19,600 bases of DNA from assembly GCA_900763885.1 (NCBI GenBank), contig CAAFLY010000315.1:1-19600 (forward strand), given 5' to 3'. Origin of the DNA: Clostridia bacterium (GTDB lineage Bacteria > Bacillota > Clostridia > Oscillospirales > CAG-272). Below the pieces are notes generated by a model. That model did not search any database. It was not told the DNA's origin and saw only the letters and a list, made by a program, of their open reading frames with translations. Positions 13,117 to 19,600 of this stretch are shown one piece after another. A program made the position numbers and the translations under genes. How positions within the stretch are numbered: the stretch's first letter is position 1; every line of letters begins with the position of its first letter.

Positions 13117-14850
13117 TTGTCGTACATGAGGCCATTCATCGCACGCATGATCGGCGGCTTTTGTGTAAAATTCATCGGCACGCTCATGGATCTTCTCATC
13201 CCGATGATGCTTGCGTACATGATCGACGATGTGGTGCCGATCGGGGAGAAAATGTGGATATGGGTGCTCGGCGGTGTGATGCTTTTCTGTGCGGCTGTCG
13301 CGATCCTGGGCAACGTGACCGCCAACCGGATCGCCGCCGGGGTAGCCAGAGATACCGTGGAGAAGATCCGCAACGATCTCTTCACCCGCATATCCTATCT
13401 CTCCGCCCGCCAGCTTGACCGATTCACCGTGCCGTCGCTCGAGAGCCGTCTGACCTCCGATACCTACAATATCCACCAGATGGTCAATATGTTCCAGCGT
13501 CTTGGCGTGCGCGCACCGCTGCTCCTTGTCGGCGGGTTGATCGTTACCTTCTCCATGGAACCGATGCTCACCCTCGTGCTTATCGCCGTGCTGCCGTTTG
13601 TCTGTGTGACCGTGTATCTCATCACCCGGCGCGGCATTCCGCTGTATACGGCGCAGCAGGTCGCGGGAGACGAAATGACCCGGGTCGTGCGGGAAAACGC
13701 GCAGGGCATCCGCATCATCAAGTCGCTCCACAAGGAGGAGACGGAGCGGACGCGTTTTGATACAGCGAACCGGAATCTCAACCACAGCGAACAGAAAGCG
13801 GCGGGGACCATGGCGCTGACCAGTCCGCTCATCAACTTATTTCTGAATCTCGGACTTGTGACCGTGATCGTTGTCGGCGCGTACCGGGTCGATCTCGGCG
13901 TGTCGGAGCCCGGGCGGATCATCGCCATGATGTCCTATTTCACGATCATCATCAACGCCATGATGGCGGTCACGCGTATGTTCATCGTCGGCTCCAAGGG
14001 TATCGCGTCCGCCAACCGGATCGCCGAGGTACTCGACGCGCCGGAGGATATGCGCCCGGATCCCGCGTATAAAGCGCCTGTACCGAAGGATCCGCCGAAG
14101 ATCGCGTTTGAGGATGTATCCTTTTCCTACAACGGCGTCACGGACAATCTTTCGCACATCTCCTTCACGCTCGGCGCCGGAGAGACGCTGGGGATCATCG
14201 GTCCGACCGGCTCCGGCAAATCCACGCTCGTGTCGCTGCTCATCCGTCAGTACGACGTGACCGGCGGCAGGGTGCTTCTCGACGGTGTGGACGTGCGCGC
14301 GCTCGATCATAATACGATCTCCAGAAAATTCGGCGTGGCGTTCCAGAACGACTTCCTTTTTGCGGACACCATCGGCGCGAACATCGATTTCGGGAGGGAG
14401 CTGCCCGACGGAGAGCGGGAAACGGCGGCAGAGATCGCGCAGGCAGAGGAGTTTATCCGCGATAAGGAGGATGGCTACGACCATTTTCTCACGATCAAGG
14501 GCGCGAACCTGTCGGGCGGTCAGAAGCAGCGGGTGATCCTGGCCCGCGCGCTTGCCGGTCCGCCGGAGATCCTCATTTTGGACGACAGCTCCAGTGCGCT
14601 CGATTATGCCACCGACGCCCGACTCCGCAGGGCGATCCGGGAAAGGAATGAGGCGTTGCGCAGGGAGGGCAAAAACGGCACGACAGTCATCATTGCCCAG
14701 CGCATCAGCTCTATCCGCCACGCCGACCGGATCCTTGTGCTGGAGGACGGGAAAATCACCGGAGACGGCACGCACGAATCGCTGCTTTCCTCCTGTCCGC
14801 TCTATCGCGAGATCGCCGAATCACAGATGGGAGGTGCGCTCCTTGAATAA
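13117..14850 (+). CDS. ABC exporter subunit with degenerate catalytic site (LmrC/BmrC-like)
   Basis: This 577-aa half-transporter has six membrane helices in the first 310 residues and a C-terminal ATPase domain. Walker A is GPTGSGKS (362-369) and the signature is LSGGQ (465-469). Walker B is ILDDSSSALD, with D490 in place of the catalytic glutamate, and the switch residue is Q528 in IIAQRISS instead of histidine. These substitutions mark the degenerate-site subunit of heterodimeric exporters such as TM287/288, LmrCD and BmrCD. The partner follows with an 8-bp overlap. The start is uncertain. TTG at 13117 is the first usual start codon, but GGGAGG lies 19 nt away. In-frame ATC at 13105 has ideal spacing and would restore the family-like N-terminus IKHLLSYMRPF. 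The ATG at 13100 is out of frame. Substrate unknown: drugs, lipids or peptides. Confidence 0.9.
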   Translation: MSYMRPFIARMIGGFCVKFIGTLMDLLIPMMLAYMIDDVVPIGEKMWIWVLGGVMLFCAAVAILGNVTANRIAAGVARDTVEKIRNDLFTRISYLSARQLDRFTVPSLESRLTSDTYNIHQMVNMFQRLGVRAPLLLVGGLIVTFSMEPMLTLVLIAVLPFVCVTVYLITRRGIPLYTAQQVAGDEMTRVVRENAQGIRIIKSLHKEETERTRFDTANRNLNHSEQKAAGTMALTSPLINLFLNLGLVTVIVVGAYRVDLGVSEPGRIIAMMSYFTIIINAMMAVTRMFIVGSKGIASANRIAEVLDAPEDMRPDPAYKAPVPKDPPKIAFEDVSFSYNGVTDNLSHISFTLGAGETLGIIGPTGSGKSTLVSLLIRQYDVTGGRVLLDGVDVRALDHNTISRKFGVAFQNDFLFADTIGANIDFGRELPDGERETAAEIAQAEEFIRDKEDGYDHFLTIKGANLSGGQKQRVILARALAGPPEILILDDSSSALDYATDARLRRAIRERNEALRREGKNGTTVIIAQRISSIRHADRILVLEDGKITGDGTHESLLSSCPLYREIAESQMGGALLE

Positions 14851-16660
14851 CTTCAAAATGCCGGGGAGCATCAAGGTGACAAACCCCGCCGATCTGCCGA
14901 CCGGAGGACGCAAGATCAAGGTACTGTTCCGGCTGTGGCGATACATGGGCAGATATTGGTACGGATACCTCGCCGCGTTTCTTCTGAATGTCATAGCCAA
15001 TCTCCTCGCGCTGGAGGGACCGAAGCTGTCCGGATTTGCCATCAGCGCGATCGAACCGGGGGTGGGCAAGGTCGATTTTGACACCGTTGTCCATTACTGC
15101 GTTCTCATGGCGATGCTCTATGTTTTGTCGTCCGTACTCAGCTATGTGCAGCAGATTCTGATGATCCACCTCTCCCGCGGGATCGTCCGGCAGATGCGCT
15201 CCGATATTTTCGCCAAGCTCATGCGCCTGCGCGTGGAGTATTTTGACAGGCACCCGTCCGGCGACATCATTTCGCGCATTTCCTATGACATCGACACCTT
15301 AAACGCCACCCTGTCCACGGACCTCATCCAGGTCTGCTCCAGTGTGATCACCGTCACGGGATCCCTCGTTATGATGCTGTCGATCTCGCCGCGCCTGTGC
15401 CTCATTTTCGCCTTCACCGTCCCGATTGCCGTAGTCACCACGTGGAAGATGGCGGGGATGTTCCGACCGCTGTTCCGCGCGCGTTCCGGGAAGCTCGGGG
15501 AGCTGAACGGTTATGCGGAGGAGCAGATGAGCGGTCAGAAAACGGTGCGCGCGTATTCCATGGAACCGAATATGATCCGCCGCTTTGCTGAAAAGAACAA
15601 GATCGCCGCCGACGCCTATTACAACGCGGATTACCACGGCACACTGGTCGGACCGACGGTCAATCTCATCAACAATATCTCCCTGACACTCGTGAGCGTG
15701 TTCGGCTGCCTTCTCTATATGCAGGGCGCGATCCACCTCGGCGACGTATCCGCGTTTGTACTGTATTCCCGCAAATTTTCCGGACCGATCAATGAGACCG
15801 CCAATATCGTAAACGAGCTGCAATCCGCCGCCGCCGCTGCCGAACGGGTATTTCGCCTGCTGGACGCGCCGGAGGAGGTGCCAGATCTGCCGGATGCGGT
15901 ACGGTTTGGCAGAGACGGTATCCCCGTGCGGGGCCATGTAGAGACACACGCGGTTCGCTTTGGCTATGAGCCCGCAAAAACGATCATACACGATCTCACC
16001 ATCGACGTGAAGCCCGGCACCACCGTCGCCATTGTTGGGCCTACGGGAGCCGGAAAGACGACGATCATCAATCTCATCATGCGCTTCTACGATCCCGATT
16101 CCGGTACGATCCACCTGGAGGGCTATGACACCAAATCGGCGGTGCGGTCCACATTGCGGCGGTCGTTCACCATGGTTTTGCAGGATACGTGGCTCTTCTC
16201 CGGAACGATTGCCGAGAATATTGCCTATGGCGCGGATCATCCGGTCACCAGAGAGGCGATTGAGCGCGCGGCTGTCACAGCGGGGATCGATTCCTTCATC
16301 CGCAGTCTGCCGCAGGGGTACGATACGCCGCTTGTCGATGAGGGTGTGAACATCTCCAAGGGGCAGAAGCAGCTGCTCACCATCGCCCGTGCCATGGTAT
16401 CCGACGCACCGGTGCTGATTTTGGACGAGGCGACCTCGCACGTGGACTCCATGACGGAAATGCGGATCCAGGAAGCCATGCGCCACCTCATGCGGGGGCG
16501 GACATCGTTTGTCATCGCGCACAGACTGTCCACGGTACGGGACGCGGACTGCATTCTTGTGCTGCGGGAAGGCAGGGTGATCGAATCCGGCACGCATGAC
16601 GCGCTGATGGAGAAGAAAGGTTTTTATTATTCTTTGCACAATTCGCAATATGACGCTTGA
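14843..16660 (+). CDS. ABC exporter subunit with intact catalytic site (LmrD/BmrD-like)
   Basis: The 605-aa partner half-transporter has a membrane domain (about 40-340) and an ATPase domain. Walker A is GPTGAGKT (399-406), Walker B is ILDEATSHVD with catalytic E529, and the switch histidine is H560 (IAHRLS). Its signature is ISKGQ (504-508), not LSGGQ, and this weak signature would face the degenerate Walker site of the first subunit. The canonical LSGGQ of the first subunit faces this subunit's intact site. Thus one of two ATP sites should hydrolyse, as in known heterodimeric exporters. The TTG start at 14843 has GGAGG 8 nt upstream and overlaps the first gene's stop, so translation is probably coupled. 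An ATG five codons later (14858) is the alternative. No terminator follows, so transcripts may run into the next gene. Confidence 0.93.
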   Translation: MNNFKMPGSIKVTNPADLPTGGRKIKVLFRLWRYMGRYWYGYLAAFLLNVIANLLALEGPKLSGFAISAIEPGVGKVDFDTVVHYCVLMAMLYVLSSVLSYVQQILMIHLSRGIVRQMRSDIFAKLMRLRVEYFDRHPSGDIISRISYDIDTLNATLSTDLIQVCSSVITVTGSLVMMLSISPRLCLIFAFTVPIAVVTTWKMAGMFRPLFRARSGKLGELNGYAEEQMSGQKTVRAYSMEPNMIRRFAEKNKIAADAYYNADYHGTLVGPTVNLINNISLTLVSVFGCLLYMQGAIHLGDVSAFVLYSRKFSGPINETANIVNELQSAAAAAERVFRLLDAPEEVPDLPDAVRFGRDGIPVRGHVETHAVRFGYEPAKTIIHDLTIDVKPGTTVAIVGPTGAGKTTIINLIMRFYDPDSGTIHLEGYDTKSAVRSTLRRSFTMVLQDTWLFSGTIAENIAYGADHPVTREAIERAAVTAGIDSFIRSLPQGYDTPLVDEGVNISKGQKQLLTIARAMVSDAPVLILDEATSHVDSMTEMRIQEAMRHLMRGRTSFVIAHRLSTVRDADCILVLREGRVIESGTHDALMEKKGFYYSLHNSQYDA

Positions 16661-16685
16661 AATTTCCGGAAGAATATGGTACAAT
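16657..16685 (+). promoter_or_regulatory. Promoter of the Gfo/Idh/MocA-ThuA pair
   Basis: TTGAAA (16657-16662), 17 bp, TACAAT (16680-16685). The -35 box overlaps the stop codon of the upstream transporter gene. This placement excludes the in-frame ATG at 16676 as the gene start. Confidence 0.75.
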
Positions 16686-16759
16686 GGGCTGACATGTGGG
16701 ACAGACGCAGACCAAAGACGCAATCTGCCCGCATAAAAAAGGAAAAGGAGCGTAACAAT

Positions 16760-17818
16760 ATGGCAATCATCCGTATCGGCTCTATCGGACTCGGCAATAT
16801 TTCCGCCGGCGTACATATTCCCGGCATTTTATCCTCTCCCGATCTCCGACTCACCGCAATCTGCGACGCGGATCCGGAAAGACTGCGGCAGCGCGGCGAA
16901 CAGTACGGTATCGACGAGGCGCATCGGTTCACGGACTACCGCGAGCTCATCGCCTGCCCGGACGTGGATGCCGTCGATATCTCCACACCGAACGTTTCCC
17001 ATTTTGAGATCGCTATGGCGGCGGTCGCTGCTGGAAAACCGTACGGCGTGGAAAAACCGATCACCATGACGGCGGAAGAGGCGGATGTTCTGACTGCGGC
17101 AACCAGAAAAGCCGGTGTGAAGAGCATGGTTTACTTCAGTTATCGGTATAAAGCGGCGGCGCGTATGGCGAGAGACATCGTTCTCTCCGGCAAACTCGGC
17201 CACGTACACCACGTCAATATGCAGTATTATCAGGCGTGGGGACTGGCGGAGAGGGACTGCCCGCTTGTATGGCGGTTTGTCCGTTCCGACGCAGCCTCCG
17301 GCGCGCTTGGCGATCTCGGCTGTCACGGGCTCGACCTTGTGTCCTTTGTGACCGGTGCGCGGTACGAGGCGGTCGCGGCGCATCTCGGCACGATCGTTCG
17401 GGAGAGACGGCTTGTGGACGGCACAGGCTGCGGCGAGGTGGACGTGGATGATTTTTCCAATATGCTCTGCGAAATGACCGGTGGGATCTCCGCGTCCTTC
17501 CAGATCTCCCGCTTCGCTTACGGACGCGGCAATTACCAGCGCATGGAGATCTACTGTGAGCACGGCGGTCTTGTGTACCACCTGGACCGGATCCCGAATA
17601 CGGACGAGCTTGCCCTGGCAGACGCATCGACCGGCGGTGTATATGCGGATCAGGAGATCCCGGAGAAATACCGCGTTTCACAGATGCAGTCGTTCGCGGA
17701 TCTGCTTTCCGGCAAGGATGACGGCGAGAACGCAGGGATCGCGGACGGAGATCAGAACGCCCGTATGCTGGATGCGATCCTGTTGTCCGCGAAAATGGGA
17801 AGCTGGGTCCGACTCTAA
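16760..17818 (+). CDS. Gfo/Idh/MocA-family NAD(P)-dependent oxidoreductase
   Basis: The 352-aa cytoplasmic dehydrogenase should oxidise or reduce a sugar, inositol or glycoside hydroxyl using NAD(P). The N-terminal Rossmann fold shows GSIGLGN (7-13). The conserved EKP is at 98-100, and the catalytic region DLGCHGLDL has D185 and H189, matching the usual D-x-G-x-H-x-x-D pattern. Length is normal. AAAGGAG lies about 9 nt before the ATG at 16760. The downstream neighbour encodes a ThuA-like protein; in Sinorhizobium ThuB is also of this family and works with ThuA on 3-keto-trehalose. A keto-sugar role is therefore a reasonable inference, but the exact substrate is unknown. Confidence 0.92.
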   Translation: MAIIRIGSIGLGNISAGVHIPGILSSPDLRLTAICDADPERLRQRGEQYGIDEAHRFTDYRELIACPDVDAVDISTPNVSHFEIAMAAVAAGKPYGVEKPITMTAEEADVLTAATRKAGVKSMVYFSYRYKAAARMARDIVLSGKLGHVHHVNMQYYQAWGLAERDCPLVWRFVRSDAASGALGDLGCHGLDLVSFVTGARYEAVAAHLGTIVRERRLVDGTGCGEVDVDDFSNMLCEMTGGISASFQISRFAYGRGNYQRMEIYCEHGGLVYHLDRIPNTDELALADASTGGVYADQEIPEKYRVSQMQSFADLLSGKDDGENAGIADGDQNARMLDAILLSAKMGSWVRL

Positions 17819-17860
17819 AGAACCCCCTGACAATTCTACAATCTGCAAAGGAGATTTTTT

Positions 17861-18598
17861 ATGAAAATCACAGTTTGGAACGAGTACAGACACGAAAAGG
17901 TAGATGAGAATGTCCGTGCGATCTACCCGGACGGCATCCACGCCTGCATCGCGAAATTCCTGACCGAGGCCGGCTTTGATACCGCCACCGCGACCCTGGA
18001 TATGCCGGAAGCCGGACTGACCGACGAGGTGCTGAACGAAACGGACGTGCTGTTCTGGTGGGGACATATGGCGCACGGCGAGGTACCGGATGCGGTGGTG
18101 GAAAAGGTATACCGCCGCGTGATGGACGGCATGGGTCTTGTGGTGCTCCACTCCGGTCACGCCTCCAAGATCTTCCAGAAGCTCTGCGGCACGGACTCCG
18201 GCACACTGAAGTGGCGTGAATCCGGCGACCGTGAGATCCTGTGGGTCATCGACCAGAGCCACCCGATCGTGCAGGGCATCGGCGAAAAGATCGTGCTGCC
18301 GCATGAGGAGACCTATGGCGAGCATTTTGTGATCCCGGCGCCGGACGAGCTTCTGCTCATCAGCTGGTTCAGCGGCGGTGAGGTATTCCGCAGCGGCTGC
18401 ACATTCAAGAGAGGCAGAGGCAAGATCTTCTACTTCCGTCCGGGTCATGAAACCTGCCCGACCTACCACAATCCGCAGGTACAGAAGCTGCTTATCAATG
18501 CGGCAAACTGGGCATACACACCGAAGCGCGAGGAGCCGTATCAGTACGGATGGGTTCCGAAGACGGTAGAGGTGCTCGACAAGGAAGAAGCGGAATAA
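17861..18598 (+). CDS. ThuA-like domain protein
   Basis: The 245-aa protein has a ThuA-like domain (class I glutamine-amidotransferase-like fold), named for trehalose utilisation protein A. Visible marks: the start KITVWNEYRHE, VLFWWGHMAHGEV near residues 63-75, LVVLHSGHASK near 93-103, SHPIVQGI near 132-139, and GRGKIFYFRPGHE near 183-195. Many conserved histidines suggest a metal or sugar site. GGAG lies close before the ATG at 17861, 42 bp after the oxidoreductase gene, and a strong terminator follows, so the two form an operon. Known ThuA acts on keto-disaccharides; here the role is inferred from family and context. Confidence 0.9.
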   Translation: MKITVWNEYRHEKVDENVRAIYPDGIHACIAKFLTEAGFDTATATLDMPEAGLTDEVLNETDVLFWWGHMAHGEVPDAVVEKVYRRVMDGMGLVVLHSGHASKIFQKLCGTDSGTLKWRESGDREILWVIDQSHPIVQGIGEKIVLPHEETYGEHFVIPAPDELLLISWFSGGEVFRSGCTFKRGRGKIFYFRPGHETCPTYHNPQVQKLLINAANWAYTPKREEPYQYGWVPKTVEVLDKEEAE

Positions 18599-18608
18599 CC
18601 ACACTCCA

Positions 18609-18650
18609 CCGGGGACGATTCCGAAAAATCGGCGCGTCCCCGGCTTTTTT
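18609..18650 (+). terminator. Rho-independent terminator after the ThuA-like gene
   Basis: CCGGGGACG (18609-18617) and CGTCCCCGG (18635-18643) form a 9-bp stem with an inner CCGA/TCGG pairing, followed by C and TTTTTT (18645-18650). It lies 10 nt after the stop codon. Confidence 0.95.
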
Positions 18651-18695
18651 ATGCCGATGCAACCGCCAATCGAATTTTCCACGAAAACGCGGTTA

Positions 18696-18724
18696 TTGCA
18701 AGGAACGGACGGATGTGGTATACT
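18696..18724 (+). promoter_or_regulatory. Promoter of the XRE regulator gene
   Basis: TTGCAA (18696-18701), 17 bp, TATACT (18719-18724). The hexamers are the same as those of the 3D-domain gene promoter. The leader is about 42 nt. Confidence 0.85.
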
Positions 18725-18772
18725 ACAGGCAGAAGAAACGTTTCTCAATACGCACACACGGGAGTATACAAT

Positions 18773-19573
18773 ATGGAACTGTCCCTCGGGAAAAAGATAC
18801 GTGAACTGCGCAAAGCCCGCGGTATCACACAGGAAGAGCTGGCAGGCGCGCTCGGCATTTCGTATCAGGCGATCTCTAAATGGGAATGTGGAATCGCGCT
18901 GCCTGACGTGACCATGACTCCGGCCATTGCACGGTATTTCGGCGTCACCATGGACGTGCTGTTCGATTTTGATCTGCGGGAGCTTGCCGAAAGTGTGGGC
19001 AAAATATGCCATGAGGCGTGGAAATACCGCGATACGGAGCCGGAGAGGGCGCGCGCGATCCTGCAGGACGGACTCCGACAGTACCCGGACAACGATATTC
19101 TATTGAACAATCTGCTCTACACTTACGATCCCGACACCGATCCGGATGAGGTGATCGCGCTTGCCGCCCGGCTTGTCGAAAAAACGGAGCAGGCGGATGT
19201 GCGCTATGACGCGGCACGGTTTCTCGCCTACGCCTATCGGGCAAAAGGAGACGAAAAATCCGCCCTTGCCGCCGTCGAACAGATTCCGGAGATTTATTTT
19301 TCCAAGCTGTCCGAGCTTGCCTATATCGCGCGCGGCGAGACAAAACGGGAGGCGGCGGATAAGGAAAAGTGGATTTCCTTCGAGCGGGTACTGGACATGA
19401 TGGGAAAGCTCGTCGAGGTATACGAGGCAAACGGAGACATCGAATCCGCCATACGCGAAGCCGAAAACGCCGGACGACTGATCCGTGCGCTGGAAACCGA
19501 CCCGCGGATCGGTGCGTTCGGAGGGTATCTCACCGCCATCGAGGAGACCCAAAAGCGGCTGACAAACGGATAA
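18773..19573 (+). CDS. XRE-family regulator with helical TPR-like C-terminus
   Basis: The 266-aa protein starts with a Cro/CI-type DNA-binding domain (about 5-65), including ITQEELAGALGISYQAISKW (helix-turn-helix about 18-37). A long alpha-helical region follows (about 68-266) with TPR-like helix pairs, for example ARAILQDGLRQYPDNDILLN and RYDAARFLAYAYRAKGDEKS. This layout is common in Firmicutes, and some members bind small peptides or partner proteins through the repeats. No membrane helix is seen. GGGAG lies 8 nt before the ATG at 18773. An in-frame ATG at 18713 overlaps the promoter and is rejected. The gene is monocistronic within the window, and 27 bp remain after its stop. The target genes are unknown. 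Confidence 0.9.
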   Translation: MELSLGKKIRELRKARGITQEELAGALGISYQAISKWECGIALPDVTMTPAIARYFGVTMDVLFDFDLRELAESVGKICHEAWKYRDTEPERARAILQDGLRQYPDNDILLNNLLYTYDPDTDPDEVIALAARLVEKTEQADVRYDAARFLAYAYRAKGDEKSALAAVEQIPEIYFSKLSELAYIARGETKREAADKEKWISFERVLDMMGKLVEVYEANGDIESAIREAENAGRLIRALETDPRIGAFGGYLTAIEETQKRLTNG

Positions 19574-19600
19574 ACAAAGAAAACCTGCTGCACTTCAAAG

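Noticed and set aside
13837..14775. 312-codon minus-strand frame opposite the first ABC subunit
   Set aside because: It is antisense to a conserved ATPase domain and has no ribosome-binding site or domain.
15299..16816. 505-codon minus-strand frame opposite the second ABC subunit
   Set aside because: It is a shadow frame; the opposite strand encodes all ABC motifs.
17678..19012. 444-codon minus-strand frame across ThuA and XRE genes
   Set aside because: It spans three real genes, a terminator and a promoter, and has no family resemblance.

Overview
The window looks like chromosome from a moderately GC-rich, low-complexity-poor member of the Firmicutes, most likely an anaerobic or gut-type Clostridia. 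The evidence is strong Shine-Dalgarno sites, sigma-A-like promoters that nearly all have a 17-bp spacer, a Firmicutes-type L10 leader, an ATP-type phosphofructokinase, LacI and XRE regulators, a YabE/3D-type wall protein and a LmrCD/BmrCD-like heterodimeric ABC exporter. Genus cannot be assigned from the sequence alone. I see no tRNA, rRNA, CRISPR array, prophage or replication origin.

Left part (1-6804, all minus strand). From right to left: a HAD-IIA phosphatase; a LacI-family regulator with its own promoter; a GH127-like glycosidase separated from the regulator by a terminator-like hairpin; then a perfect TTGACA-17-TATAAT promoter, an L10 leader, rplJ, rplL and a strong terminator; then a pyridoxamine-kinase-like gene ending in another hairpin. 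A promoter and Shine-Dalgarno site for a gene outside the window lie at the extreme left edge. The rplJL pair has neither rplK-rplA upstream nor rpoB downstream.

Middle (6805-10443). A plus-strand operon encodes a membrane-anchored DUF348-G5-3D-domain protein and a beta-lactamase-fold serine hydrolase. About 620 bp without an intact gene follows. It holds a decayed, internally deleted IS3-family insertion sequence of about 460 bp, a long palindrome that probably ends the operon, and a large inverted repeat across the element's upstream end.

Right part (10444-19600). pfkA and a LURP-one-like gene run on the minus strand. Divergent from them is a GNAT acetyltransferase, then an ABC exporter pair with complementary degenerate nucleotide-binding sites behind a structured leader of about 150 nt, then a Gfo/Idh/MocA oxidoreductase and a ThuA-like protein (possibly a keto-sugar pathway) closed by a strong terminator, and last an XRE regulator with a helical TPR-like tail.

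Most of the window is ordinary housekeeping and sugar metabolism. I did not find a clear new multi-gene system. The best leads are the ABC leader with mutually exclusive hairpins and an unclear start codon, the Gfo/ThuA pair, the repeats in the cytoplasmic tail of the 3D protein, the rplJL relocation, and the IS3 remnant.
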